This document shows, piece after piece, positions 1 through 7,157 of a DNA stretch of 8,904 bases. The position numbers and the translations under genes are program-made. The notes under the pieces were generated by a model. It was not told where the DNA came from. It saw nothing but the letters and a program-made list of their open reading frames with translations, and did no database searches. Positions within the stretch are counted from its first letter, which is position 1. Each line of letters opens with the position of its first letter. Origin of the DNA: Propionivibrio sp. (GTDB lineage: Bacteria > Pseudomonadota > Gammaproteobacteria > Burkholderiales > Rhodocyclaceae); contig QKII01000391.1 in the NCBI GenBank assembly GCA_003249625.1, forward strand, positions 1 to 8,904. The letters are read 5' to 3'.

Positions 1-1
1 A

Positions 2-2059
2 CGCTTGGGTAAAGGCGACCTCAACCTCGACCTGAAGGCACTGGCAGCGGACCAATACACGCTTGAAGTGGCAGCTCAGTTCCGCAAGATCGACAACTCA
101 CTCAAGCAGGTTGGTGCCTCGCTAAGCGCACTTATCACCGACGCGGACATGCTCTCGCAAAGTGCCATCGCCGGTAAATTCGAGGTTCGCGCCGATGCAG
201 CGAAGCATCCGGGCGACTTCCGCAAGGTCATCGACGGTGTGAACGGCACGCTCGACGTCGTTGTCGACAAGCTCGAATGGTATCGCTCGGTCATCGACGC
301 CGTGCCATTCCCGATCCACGTCATCGACAACGACATGAACTGGACCTTCCTCAACACCGCCTTCGAAAAGCTGATGGTCGAACGCGGTTATGTGCGTGAT
401 CGTAACGACGCCGTCGGGCGGCCCTGCTCCACGGCCAACGCCAATATCTGCAAGACCAAGAACTGCGGCATCATGCAATTGAAGGGCGGCGTCAAGGAAA
501 GCTTCTTCGATTGGGGCGAGCTCAAGTGCAAGCAGGACACGGCCTTCGTACTCAATGCCAAGGGTGAAAAGGTTGGCTTCGTGGAAACCGTTTCTGACCT
601 TACGTCAACGCTCAACATCAAGGAATTCACCGAGAGGGAAGTGCAACGCGTTGCGCAAAACCTCGAACGCCTTGGCAACGGCGATCTCAACCTTGACTTG
701 AAAGCCTTGGCCGCTAATCAATACACGCTGGAAGTCGCCGCTCAGTTCCGCAAGATCGACGACAGCTTCAAGCGAGTAGGCACATCACTTACCGCACTGG
801 TTTCCGACGCCAACATGCTCTCCGAAGCAGCCGTTGCACTGAAGCTCGACACCCGCGCCGACGCCACCAAGCATCAGGGCGATTACCGCAAGGTGATCGA
901 AGGCGTCAATGCGACGCTCGACGCCGTGGTGAATCCGCTGAGCATGCTCATCGGCGACGTGCAGAACCTGGCCAAGGCTGTCGTTGAGGGACGTCTGGAC
1001 GAACGTGGCGACGACACACGCCACCGCGGACAGTTCAAGGAAGTCGTCCGAGGGCTCAACGAACTGGTCGACGCCATCGTCGACCCGGTCAACGAGATCA
1101 AGCGCGTCATGGGCGCAATGTCCGACGGCGACCTGACCCAGAGCATTTCCAAGGAGTATCAGGGCGAGTTCAAGGTACTGAAGGACGCCATCAACGAGAC
1201 AACGACCAAGCTTGCCTCCACCATTGCGGAGGTTAACAACACGGCCGAATCGCTCGTTTCGGCGACCTCGCAGGTCTCCGCCACAGCGCAAACCCTGTCG
1301 CAGGCCTCCAGCGAGCAGGCATCCTCCGTTGAGGAGACCTCAGCCTCGATCGAGGAAATGGCCTCGTCGATCCAGCAAAACACCGAAAACGCCAAGGTCG
1401 CCGACAGCATGTCGGCCGACGGCAGCAAGAAGGCGGGCGCTGGCGGCGAAGCGGTCAACGAAACGGTCGGCGCAATGAAACAGATCGCCAAGAAGATCGG
1501 CATCATCGACGACATCGCCTACCAGACCAACCTCCTTGCTCTCAATGCGGCAATCGAAGCCGCCCGCGCCGGCGAGCACGGCAAGGGCTTCGCCGTCGTC
1601 GCAGCGGAAGTGCGCAAGCTGGCCGAACGCAGCCAGGTCGCGGCCCAGGAAATCGGGCAACTGGCGGTCAACAGCGTCGGCATGGCCGAACGCGCCGGGA
1701 AACTACTCGACGAAATCGTGCCGGCGACAAAGAACACGGCCAACCTCGTCCAGGAGATCACAGCGGCCTCCGAAGAACAGACCCTTGGCGTCGCTCAGGT
1801 GAATACGGCAATGAACCAGTTGAGCCAGATTACCCAGCAGAACGCAAGCGCCTCCGAGCAACTGGCGGCCACAGCCGAAGAAATGTCGGCACAGGCGCTC
1901 AATCTGCAGGACTTGATGGCGTTCTTCGATCTCGGCAAACAGGCCAACGACAAGCGTCAGCGGAAAGCATCGCCCTCCGGTGATTTCAGCACTCGCCGCC
2001 CACTGCGTGAAAAGGGCGACGGGGATAAACTGGACGAATCGAATTTCTCCCGGTTCTAG
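2..2059 (+). CDS. Methyl-accepting chemotaxis protein, 5' partial (HAMP-like repeats, PAS, signalling domain)
   Basis: This chemoreceptor senses a signal through PAS/HAMP modules and controls CheA kinase through CheW. The reading frame is open to the left edge, so the true start is upstream; residues are numbered from the TTG at 5. HAMP-like segments lie at 1-90 and 223-400. A PAS domain lies at about 91-205, with cysteines C141, C149, C154 and C175. The signalling hairpin covers about 400-641, with its tip at [20 protein letters not shown] (501-520) followed by [17 protein letters not shown]. Glu-rich methylation-type stretches lie near 440-455 and 587-592. Residues 1-90 and 223-312 are a repeat, about 72% identical. 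The tail (642-684) is polar and ends in NFSRF, a CheR-tether-type pentapeptide. No transmembrane segment is visible. The gene leads the cheW-cheR-cheB run. The family is certain; the ligand is unknown. Confidence 0.96.
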   Translation, partial: RLGKGDLNLDLKALAADQYTLEVAAQFRKIDNSLKQVGASLSALITDADMLSQSAIAGKFEVRADAAKHPGDFRKVIDGVNGTLDVVVDKLEWYRSVIDAVPFPIHVIDNDMNWTFLNTAFEKLMVERGYVRDRNDAVGRPCSTANANICKTKNCGIMQLKGGVKESFFDWGELKCKQDTAFVLNAKGEKVGFVETVSDLTSTLNIKEFTEREVQRVAQNLERLGNGDLNLDLKALAANQYTLEVAAQFRKIDDSFKRVGTSLTALVSDANMLSEAAVALKLDTRADATKHQGDYRKVIEGVNATLDAVVNPLSMLIGDVQNLAKAVVEGRLDERGDDTRHRGQFKEVVRGLNELVDAIVDPVNEIKRVMGAMSDGDLTQSISKEYQGEFKVLKDAINETTTKLASTIAEVNNTAESLVSATSQVSATAQTLSQASSEQASSVEETSASIEEMASSIQQNTENAKVADSMSADGSKKAGAGGEAVNETVGAMKQIAKKIGIIDDIAYQTNLLALNAAIEAARAGEHGKGFAVVAAEVRKLAERSQVAAQEIGQLAVNSVGMAERAGKLLDEIVPATKNTANLVQEITAASEEQTLGVAQVNTAMNQLSQITQQNASASEQLAATAEEMSAQALNLQDLMAFFDLGKQANDKRQRKASPSGDFSTRRPLREKGDGDKLDESNFSRF
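5..940 (+). repeat. Internal 666-bp-period protein repeat in the chemoreceptor
   Basis: The segment starting at base 5 and the one starting at base 671 encode the same HAMP-like module, 222 residues apart. Over 90 aligned residues I count 65 identical; the first 34 match at 30. Many matching codons differ at the third base, so the duplication is old and both copies are held by selection at the protein level. A third, more diverged copy of the smaller HAMP motif follows (residues about 322-365, with an [11 protein letters not shown] pattern matching [11 protein letters not shown]). Confidence 0.85.
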
Positions 2060-2065
2060 GGCAAC

Positions 2066-2071
2066 AGGAGG
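2066..2071 (+). promoter_or_regulatory. Ribosome binding site of cheW
   Basis: AGGAGG lies six bases before the ATG at 2078 and seven bases after the receptor stop codon. It fixes the cheW start and suggests independent, efficient translation within the operon. Confidence 0.85.
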
Positions 2072-2077
2072 CGACTG

Positions 2078-2647
2078 ATGACAACCCCATCCACTCAGGT
2101 GGTAAAGGCCCCCGCCTCCGGGGGCGGCCATGCGGCCGTTCCCGGATTGACACAGGAACATCAGCAGTTTCTGACGTTCCATCTTGGCGAGGAGATGTTT
2201 GCCATCGGCATTCTTTCGATTCGCGAAATCATCGAGTACGGCCAATTAACCGAAGTACCGCTGGTGCCAAATTTCATCCGGGGCGTGATCAACCTGCGCG
2301 GTTCGGTCGTGCCGGTAATCGATCTTGCTGTCCGCTTCGGACGCCCCCCGTGTCCGGTGACGAAACGCAGTTGCATCGTGATCATCGAAACCGTCTATGA
2401 GGAGGGACGTCCCAGCCAGCAGATGGGCATCGTCGTTGACGCCGTGTCAGAGGTTCTGGACATTCCGGCTGCGGACATCGAGCCCCCGCCGGAGTTCGGC
2501 GCGCGCATCCGCATCGATTTCATCAGCGGCATGGGCAAGATCAACGGCAAGTTCGTCGTCCTGCTCGACGTCAACAAGATCCTGTCGATCGACGAAGTGG
2601 CCGTGGTCGCAGCACTGGGCCAAGGCAGTGAGTCCCGCGGCAGTTAA
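2078..2647 (+). CDS. cheW: Chemotaxis coupling protein CheW
   Basis: CheW is the cytoplasmic adaptor that links chemoreceptors to the CheA kinase in the receptor array. The 189-residue product has a CheW-type SH3-like fold: it begins its core at QFLTFHLGEEMFAI (30-43), carries the signature GVINLRGSVVPVIDL at 69-83, a second subdomain at about 99-130, and the closing strand KFVVLLDVNKIL at 158-169. It has roughly 28 Pro/Ala/Gly-rich residues before the core, longer than the N-terminus usual in short CheW proteins, and a short polar tail. The start is set by AGGAGG at ideal spacing. It follows the receptor gene by 18 nt and precedes cheR by 35 nt, so it is cotranscribed with its partners. Identification is secure. 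Confidence 0.97.
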   Translation: MTTPSTQVVKAPASGGGHAAVPGLTQEHQQFLTFHLGEEMFAIGILSIREIIEYGQLTEVPLVPNFIRGVINLRGSVVPVIDLAVRFGRPPCPVTKRSCIVIIETVYEEGRPSQQMGIVVDAVSEVLDIPAADIEPPPEFGARIRIDFISGMGKINGKFVVLLDVNKILSIDEVAVVAALGQGSESRGS

Positions 2648-2651
2648 TCCA

Positions 2652-2698
2652 TGAGCCGGCTTTGCTCGAACTGAATCCCACAATGAGCAGCCGGCTCA
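2652..2698 (+). promoter_or_regulatory. Inverted repeat enclosing the cheR start codon
   Basis: TGAGCCGGCT (2652-2661) is perfectly complementary to AGCCGGCTCA (2689-2698), which could form a 10-bp stem with a 27-nt loop in the mRNA. The likely cheR ATG (2683) sits in the loop and codons 3-6 in the stem. No Shine-Dalgarno sequence precedes that ATG. A second ATG at 2651 opens a seven-codon frame (MSRLCSN) ending at 2674. A role in setting CheR levels is inference only. Confidence 0.4.
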
Positions 2699-3537
2699 AT
2701 GCCCTCCCGCCCCCGCAGAACCTGATTTCGGATGCCGAGTTCGCACAGTTCCAGAAGTTGATTTTCCAGATTGCCGGAATCAGCCTTGCTCAGGGAAAGA
2801 AGGAACTGGTTACCGGGCGACTCACGCGGCGGCTCGATCATTTTGGCTTTTCGACCTTCACTCAGTACTACCGGCACGTCTGCATGAAAGAAAATGCAGC
2901 CGAGCGACAGATAATGGTCGATCTGCTGACGACCAACGAGACATATTTCTTCCGGGAACCCAAGCACTTCGACTTCCTGCGCGACATTGCCTCCCGTCAT
3001 CGGCCGGGATTGCCGTTCCGCGTCTGGAGTGCCGCCTCATCGACTGGTGAAGAAGCGTATTCCATCGCCATGATCCTTGCTGAAACGATCGGTTCGGCCA
3101 ACTGGGAAGTTACCGGAACGGACATCAGCAGCCGGGTGCTGGAAAAGGCGCGCAAGGGCCACTATTCGCTCAGCAGAATCGACGGCATCCCCCAGCAACT
3201 CCTGAAAAAATACTGCCTGAAGGGCATGGGCGATTACGCGGGAACCTTGCTGATCGTTCGGGAATTGCGCGATCGCGTCGATTTTCACTACAGCAACCTG
3301 ATGGCGCCAGCTACCGGTCTTGGCCAATTCGACGTAATTTTCCTGCGCAACGTAATGATCTACTTCGATCAGGAGACAAAGCGCCGGGTTATCGGTAACC
3401 TGCTTCCCTATCTTAAGCCTCACGGATATCTTCTGATCGGCCATTCGGAAACGCTAAATGGAATCGCTGGCGACCTGATAGCGGTTCGACCAACGATTTA
3501 CCGACGCACAGAGTCGCACCGGAGCGCCCCCAGATAA
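2683..3537 (+). CDS. cheR: Chemoreceptor glutamate methyltransferase CheR
   Basis: CheR transfers a methyl group from S-adenosylmethionine to glutamates of chemoreceptors, for adaptation. With the ATG at 2683 the product is 284 residues, the usual CheR size. An all-alpha N-terminal domain (about 14-80) is followed by the conserved NETYFFRE motif (85-92). The SAM-binding Rossmann part has WSAASSTGEEAYS (115-127), the acidic strand end GTDIS (145-149), FLRNVMIYFD (220-229), and a final LIGHSETL (251-258). The start is uncertain: neither the ATG at 2683 nor an in-frame TTG at 2662 has a good ribosome binding site, and the ATG lies in the loop of an inverted repeat. I prefer the ATG because it gives a standard N-terminus. 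The gene lies between cheW and cheB, and the adjacent receptor ends in a likely CheR-docking pentapeptide. Confidence 0.96.
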   Translation: MSSRLNALPPPQNLISDAEFAQFQKLIFQIAGISLAQGKKELVTGRLTRRLDHFGFSTFTQYYRHVCMKENAAERQIMVDLLTTNETYFFREPKHFDFLRDIASRHRPGLPFRVWSAASSTGEEAYSIAMILAETIGSANWEVTGTDISSRVLEKARKGHYSLSRIDGIPQQLLKKYCLKGMGDYAGTLLIVRELRDRVDFHYSNLMAPATGLGQFDVIFLRNVMIYFDQETKRRVIGNLLPYLKPHGYLLIGHSETLNGIAGDLIAVRPTIYRRTESHRSAPR

Positions 3538-3558
3538 CAAGAAACGGACGGAGACCTC

Positions 3559-4644
3559 ATGAGCATCAAGACCAAGGTAATGATCGTCGACGATTCGGCA
3601 CTGGTCCGGCAGGTCATCACCCACGCCATATCCCGCGACCCATCCATCGAAGTCATCGCCACGGCACAGGACCCGATCTTCGCGCTCGAAAAATTGAAGA
3701 ACCAGTGGCCCGACGTAATCGTGCTGGACATTGAAATGCCGCGCATGGACGGTCTGACGTTCCTCAAGAAGATCATGGCCGAGCACCCAACGCCCATCAT
3801 CATCTGCTCCTCGCTCGCGGAAAAGGGCGCCCAGGTCACGATGGAAGCGCTCGCTTCCGGCGCGGTGAGCATCATCACCAAGCCGAAGATCGATCTCAAA
3901 GCCTTCCTGCAGGACTCCGCCAACGACATCGTCGCCAACATCAAGGCTGCCGCGCGCGCCAACATGAAGGCCGTACGACAGATAGCCAGTGCAGCACATC
4001 CAACACTCAGCCGACCCAAACTTTCTGCCGACGTGATGCTGCCGAGCACCCACACCGGCGCACGGATGTACGGAACGACAGACAAGCTGATCGCCATCGG
4101 CACGTCCACCGGCGGCACGCAAGCGCTCGAAGCCGTGTTGACCCGTCTGCCGGCGGTCTCCACCGGCATCGTCATCGTCCAGCATATGCCGGAGCGCTTT
4201 ACCGCGATGTTCGCGGAGCGTCTGAACAATCTGTGCCAGATCGAGGTTCGCGAGGGCAAGGACGGCGACCGCGTGCGCGCCGGTCTGGCGCTGATCGCAC
4301 CCGGTGGAAAGCACATGCTGCTGAAGCGCAGCGGCGCGCAGTACTACGTCGAAGTCCGTGACGGCCCACTGGTTAACCGCCACAAGCCGTCTGTCGACGT
4401 CCTCTTCCGCTCCGTCGCCCAGGTCGCGGGCAAGAACGCGCTCGGCATCATCATGACCGGCATGGGAGACGACGGTGCCCGCGGGCTCAAGGAAATGCAC
4501 GATACCGGCGCACAAACCATCGCCGAGGACGAATCGTCCTGTGTCGTATTCGGCATGCCGAAGGAAGCCATCAAGCTCGGCGCGGCGGCGAAGGTCATCC
4601 CCCTCGAGACGATTCCCAAGGAAATCATCGCCTACGGGTCATAG
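3559..4644 (+). CDS. cheB: Chemotaxis response regulator protein-glutamate methylesterase CheB
   Basis: CheB removes receptor methyl esters and deamidates receptor glutamines when phosphorylated by CheA, opposing CheR. The 361-residue protein has a receiver domain (about 5-125) with acidic pair D11/D12, phospho-acceptor D57 in [14 protein letters not shown]84 and K108. A linker of about 45 residues leads to the catalytic domain (about 173-358). By alignment with the enterobacterial enzyme, the triad is S183 in [11 protein letters not shown]209 in VQHMPERF, and D305 in [10 protein letters not shown]. All key residues are present, so it should be active. GGAG at 3550-3553 is the ribosome binding site, five bases before the ATG. 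The gene follows cheR by 21 nt and is the last gene of the visible chemotaxis operon. No cheD lies between cheR and cheB. Confidence 0.97.
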   Translation: MSIKTKVMIVDDSALVRQVITHAISRDPSIEVIATAQDPIFALEKLKNQWPDVIVLDIEMPRMDGLTFLKKIMAEHPTPIIICSSLAEKGAQVTMEALASGAVSIITKPKIDLKAFLQDSANDIVANIKAAARANMKAVRQIASAAHPTLSRPKLSADVMLPSTHTGARMYGTTDKLIAIGTSTGGTQALEAVLTRLPAVSTGIVIVQHMPERFTAMFAERLNNLCQIEVREGKDGDRVRAGLALIAPGGKHMLLKRSGAQYYVEVRDGPLVNRHKPSVDVLFRSVAQVAGKNALGIIMTGMGDDGARGLKEMHDTGAQTIAEDESSCVVFGMPKEAIKLGAAAKVIPLETIPKEIIAYGS

Positions 4645-4691
4645 CAGGGCGATCGCGTGCCACGCATTCCCCGGACTCACGCGAAATTTCT

Positions 4692-4720
4692 TTCACGATA
4701 AATGCGCGAAGCGTGATACT
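4692..4720 (+). promoter_or_regulatory. Weak sigma-70-like promoter candidate for the cyclase gene
   Basis: TTCACG (4692-4697) and GATACT (4715-4720) are separated by 17 bases and each match the consensus at four of six positions. Transcription would start near 4727 and give a leader of about 125 nt before the ATG at 4851. Matches this weak occur by chance, so this is only a candidate. No sigma-28 flagellar promoter was seen here. Confidence 0.2.
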
Positions 4721-4773
4721 TACCCGGGTTATTCCGGATGAATCCGAGTAAACTCGTCCTGTTAAGCTTCATG

Positions 4774-4814
4774 GCCGTCCGGACTTCCTGATCAACAGGC
4801 CTCGGGCGGACGGG
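4774..4814 (+). other. Nested inverted repeat in the cheB-cyclase gap
   Basis: CCGTCCG (4775-4781) pairs with CGGACGG (4807-4813), and within it CCTG (4787-4790) pairs with CAGG (4796-4799). No T-run follows, so it is not a canonical intrinsic terminator. It may be a leader structure or weak terminator after cheB. Nothing else was seen in the 206-bp gap 4645-4850 apart from the promoter candidate. Confidence 0.25.
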
Positions 4815-4850
4815 CTTGCCTCTCCGCAGAATCCACAAAGAGGTCTTCGC

Positions 4851-6023
4851 ATGCCGAAAGTCAGTACGATTCGCGCAAATTCAGCACGCCGGGCTGTCGA
4901 CGCCTTGCTACGCAACGTCATGATCTGGCTGTTTCTGGCAGGAGCAATGGCAATCACCGTGCTTTGGACGTTCGAATCCTCGTCCGGTCTGCTTGACGAG
5001 GTCGCAAAGGTTGCTTATCCGATCATGCTGGTCACATTCACGGCAAGCGCCGCATTGCTATATCTCCGGCCAGATACCGTCATGCTCGCGCGCTGGATCG
5101 GCTTTTCGACGATAACCGCCTTCCTCTTCGCGGAGCTTTTTGCCGCACTGTGGCAAGGCGGCCCACTGGTCGGAAATTATGCGTTCATTTCACTGTTGAT
5201 GTGGTTGCCGCTCGCCTATGCCATCGCGTTGCTGATGCTCGAGCCGCGGCATGCATCACGTGCCGCCGCGGCGCTATTCGCCTTCATGGTTGTAATCAGC
5301 GGAGCCTATGTCTTGCAGGGAAAGGGAGTTGGGCCGGACGATAAGGCCATGCTTGCCAACCTGTTGATGTCGCACGTGGTATTGCTGGCGTGCCTGAGCG
5401 GGCTGGTCAGGATCAAACTGGCCCTGTTCCGGGCCGACGTTTTGTCGCGCCGTTTGCTCGCACAGGCATCGACCGATCCACTCACCGGCTTGGCGAACCG
5501 GCGCTACGGACTCGAAATGCTGCGCCATGCAGCCTCCGTGCACGCGGCTGGAACCCCCTCTGCCGTCATTCTGTGCGATATCGATCGCTTCAAGGAAATC
5601 AACGATCAACACGGGCACGACATCGGCGACCAGGTCGTGTTGCACATTGCAAAAATCCTCGCGGAAAACACCCGGGAGCTCGACACCGTCATCCGCTGGG
5701 GCGGTGATGAATTCCTTATTTCCGTGCCGCAAATCGGCTCTGATGCGCTGCGGGAAATGGCCGAGCGACTCCGGGCATGCATTACCGAAACCTCGATGCC
5801 GGACCCCGACGGACCGCCAGTGTTGCCGTCGATGAGCATCGGAATCGCCGAGATGGCGGAGAACGAGTCGCTGGAGAACTGGATCAAACGAGCAGACGAA
5901 GCACTCTATCTCGCAAAACTGGCCGGACGAAATCGCTGTGTCTTTGCCCGGACGCCTGCGCAGCGAATTTCAACGCAGGAACAATCGGACGAGCCAGTTC
6001 TCGATTCCGCGGGACTCCCGTAA
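4851..6023 (+). CDS. Membrane-anchored GGDEF diguanylate cyclase
   Basis: This enzyme should make cyclic di-GMP from two GTP at the inner membrane. The 390-residue protein has about six hydrophobic segments (roughly 22-40, 53-72, 78-100, 110-130, 137-155, 167-186) forming an N-terminal membrane sensor that I cannot assign to a named family. The GGDEF domain spans about 203-366. It has DPLTGLANRR (209-218), the metal-binding stretch DIDRFKEIND starting at D243, and an intact active site RWGGDEF with GGDEF at 284-288. An inhibitory I-site RELD (275-278) sits exactly five residues upstream of GGDEF, so product feedback inhibition is expected. There is no EAL domain. AGAGG at 4839-4843, seven bases before the ATG, supports the start. 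It lies 206 bp after cheB in the same direction and may link chemotaxis with the motile-sessile switch. Its signal is unknown. Confidence 0.95.
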   Translation: MPKVSTIRANSARRAVDALLRNVMIWLFLAGAMAITVLWTFESSSGLLDEVAKVAYPIMLVTFTASAALLYLRPDTVMLARWIGFSTITAFLFAELFAALWQGGPLVGNYAFISLLMWLPLAYAIALLMLEPRHASRAAAALFAFMVVISGAYVLQGKGVGPDDKAMLANLLMSHVVLLACLSGLVRIKLALFRADVLSRRLLAQASTDPLTGLANRRYGLEMLRHAASVHAAGTPSAVILCDIDRFKEINDQHGHDIGDQVVLHIAKILAENTRELDTVIRWGGDEFLISVPQIGSDALREMAERLRACITETSMPDPDGPPVLPSMSIGIAEMAENESLENWIKRADEALYLAKLAGRNRCVFARTPAQRISTQEQSDEPVLDSAGLP

Positions 6024-6044
6024 CCCCCGACTTCCCACCGAAAT

Positions 6045-6086
6045 GAATGATCCTTCGAGGCTAATCATGCTCTGACCGGATCATTC
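6045..6086. other. Inverted repeat at the convergent gene ends
   Basis: GAATGATCC (6045-6053) and GGATCATTC (6078-6086) form a perfect 9-bp inverted repeat with a 24-nt spacer, at the meeting point of the plus-strand cyclase gene and the minus-strand orphan gene. The orphan stop codon lies in the loop. It could act as a bidirectional transcription end, but neither side has a clear T-run. Confidence 0.35.
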
Positions 6087-6588
6087 GAATGTCGTTGGCG
6101 GTGCAATTCGACAACTGCCGTAGCTTCTCCTTGAAAAAGCGACGTGCAGTTTCTTTCTGACTCGCATTCAATTCATTGAAAAAAGCCAGCCAATTATTCA
6201 CCGTCTCCGAAGAATAGACCCGCCTTTCCTCGAAATAGCGGTCTCGCACAATCTGCAGCGCATTCAAATCGACATCATCCTGTTCAAGCGCTGCGATTGT
6301 GTCTTCGCAACACCGTTGTTTACACGCCTGTTCGGCGCCGACGATTTCCCATGTCGTCAGTTCAAGCTTGTGCCAAGCCGTTTTCTGCGCGATATCGAAC
6401 CCCAGACGATTACGCAACTCCACGAGCCCGTCGATTTCGGGGAAAATGGGCGCATGAGGGGTTATGGAGAGGTTTCCAGAGCGGTTGTATCGTGCAACAG
6501 TTCGCCCCAAAACTCCTGCCGCGACAAGGCCGCCGGTGACCAAGGGGGCGGCAAGAGCGGCCGCTACGAACGGAAAGAGTGGAAGCAT
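6061..6588 (-). CDS. Unrecognised protein with an N-terminal hydrophobic segment
   Basis: I do not recognise this family. With the ATG at 6588 the product is 175 residues. Residues 1-28 (starting MLPLFPFVAAALAAPLVTGG) are hydrophobic and Ala/Gly-rich, followed by Arg-rich RTVARYNR, which suggests a membrane anchor with its bulk in the cytoplasm; a signal peptide seems less likely. The rest is mixed, largely charged and probably helical, with a cysteine group C89, C93, C94 and a lone C162. An upstream in-frame TTG at 6666 would add 26 residues; I prefer the ATG because a run of G precedes it by eight bases and the hydrophobic segment then starts the protein. A counted stretch (6121-6300) is 47% GC, well below the neighbours. 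The gene stands alone, converging on the cyclase and diverging from lrgA, and may be a horizontally gained gene. Confidence 0.6.
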   Translation of the reverse strand: MLPLFPFVAAALAAPLVTGGLVAAGVLGRTVARYNRSGNLSITPHAPIFPEIDGLVELRNRLGFDIAQKTAWHKLELTTWEIVGAEQACKQRCCEDTIAALEQDDVDLNALQIVRDRYFEERRVYSSETVNNWLAFFNELNASQKETARRFFKEKLRQLSNCTANDIRMIRSEHD

Positions 6589-6788
6589 GAGAATGCCCCC
6601 CCCATCACGACCATGATTGAGCGGCAACACAAAAGCCCAGCCATTGTCGCTGTCATAAGAGTTCAAGGTTTTATTTCTGGGCGAAAACTGGTTTCGACAT
6701 ATTTCATGGAAATTAAGAAGCCCCGCCGATTGGCGCCTTTCCCCCTTTTCCGGTAGTCTTGCCCCTCCGTTTTTCCGTATCGCACCCC
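6589..6788. promoter_or_regulatory. Divergent intergenic region between the orphan gene and lrgA
   Basis: This 200-bp stretch must hold the promoters of both flanking genes if the chosen starts are right. It contains a short palindrome, ATTTCATGGAAAT (6701-6713), which could be an operator, and a small stem CGCC-GATT-GGCG near 6724-6735. I could not find a convincing -35/-10 pair on either strand. No regulator gene of the LysR type that often accompanies lrgA-lrgB is present. Confidence 0.3.
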
Positions 6789-7157
6789 ATGCTCAACACA
6801 CTCGCCCTTCTTCTGCTCTATCAACTGGGCGGTGAGCTGATCGCACGCCTCTTCGGCCTGCCGATTCCCGGCCCGGTCATCGGCATGACGCTACTGCTCC
6901 TGACGCTGCTTGCACGCGGCCAAGTGAGCCATGACACGCGTACCAACGTCGGCGCCTTCCTGCAGCACATGTCGCTTTTCTTCGTACCCGCCGGCGTTGG
7001 CGTGATGGTGCATGTCCAGCGTGTCGCCAGCGAGTGGCTGCCAATCGTCGTCGCACTGGTGGTCAGCACCTTTGCCGGCTTGGCAGTAACCGCGTGGGTC
7101 ATTCGGGCAATGTTGCCGAAAAACGGAAGTCACTCAGTAGAGGAGGTCCGCCCGTGA
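6789..7157 (+). CDS. lrgA: LrgA/CidA family membrane protein
   Basis: LrgA and LrgB together form an inner-membrane system first described as holin/antiholin-like; homologous pairs act as pyruvate carriers in some Gram-positive bacteria, and the fused plant homologue PLGG1 carries glycolate and glycerate. The 122-residue product has about four hydrophobic segments and the family motifs YQLGGELIARLFGLPIPGPV (11-30) and MSLFFVPAGVGVM (61-73). The ATG at 6789 is chosen because it gives a normal family N-terminus; an in-frame TTG at 6759 would add ten polar residues. Neither start has a clear ribosome binding site. The stop codon overlaps the lrgB start by four bases, so both are made together. 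The substrate in this organism cannot be read from the sequence. Confidence 0.9.
   Translation: MLNTLALLLLYQLGGELIARLFGLPIPGPVIGMTLLLLTLLARGQVSHDTRTNVGAFLQHMSLFFVPAGVGVMVHVQRVASEWLPIVVALVVSTFAGLAVTAWVIRAMLPKNGSHSVEEVRP
7141..7146 (+). promoter_or_regulatory. Ribosome binding site fixing the lrgB GTG start
   Basis: AGGAGG ends seven bases before GTG (7154) and 16 bases before the next ATG (7163). It therefore selects the GTG as the lrgB start, within the end of lrgA. Confidence 0.85.

Noticed and set aside
5..7. TTG at base 5 as the true start of the chemoreceptor
   Set aside because: The frame is open to base 2, the preceding codon (Arg) matches the internal repeat, and no ribosome binding site fits. 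The gene continues outside the window.
1703..2245. Minus-strand open frame across the receptor-cheW junction
   Set aside because: It overlaps two well-supported genes on the other strand and has the composition of a shadow frame.
3454..4515. Long minus-strand open frame (353 codons) opposite cheB
   Set aside because: It lies opposite the clearly real cheB, is rich in Asp/His/Arg in the way typical of antisense frames in GC-rich genes, and resembles no family I know.
4749..4780. TAAA at 4749 as the -35 of a sigma-28 flagellar promoter
   Set aside because: Fifteen bases downstream there is no GCCGATAA-like -10 element.
6316..6756. Plus-strand open frame opposite the orphan gene (146 codons)
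   Set aside because: It shows no domain-like pattern. The minus-strand frame has a clear hydrophobic start and helical body, so it is the better gene; certainty is moderate because the region has no recognised homologue.
7034..7153. Longer lrgB start inside lrgA
   Set aside because: It adds 40 Arg-rich residues foreign to the family. AGGAGG at 7141-7146 points to GTG 7154.
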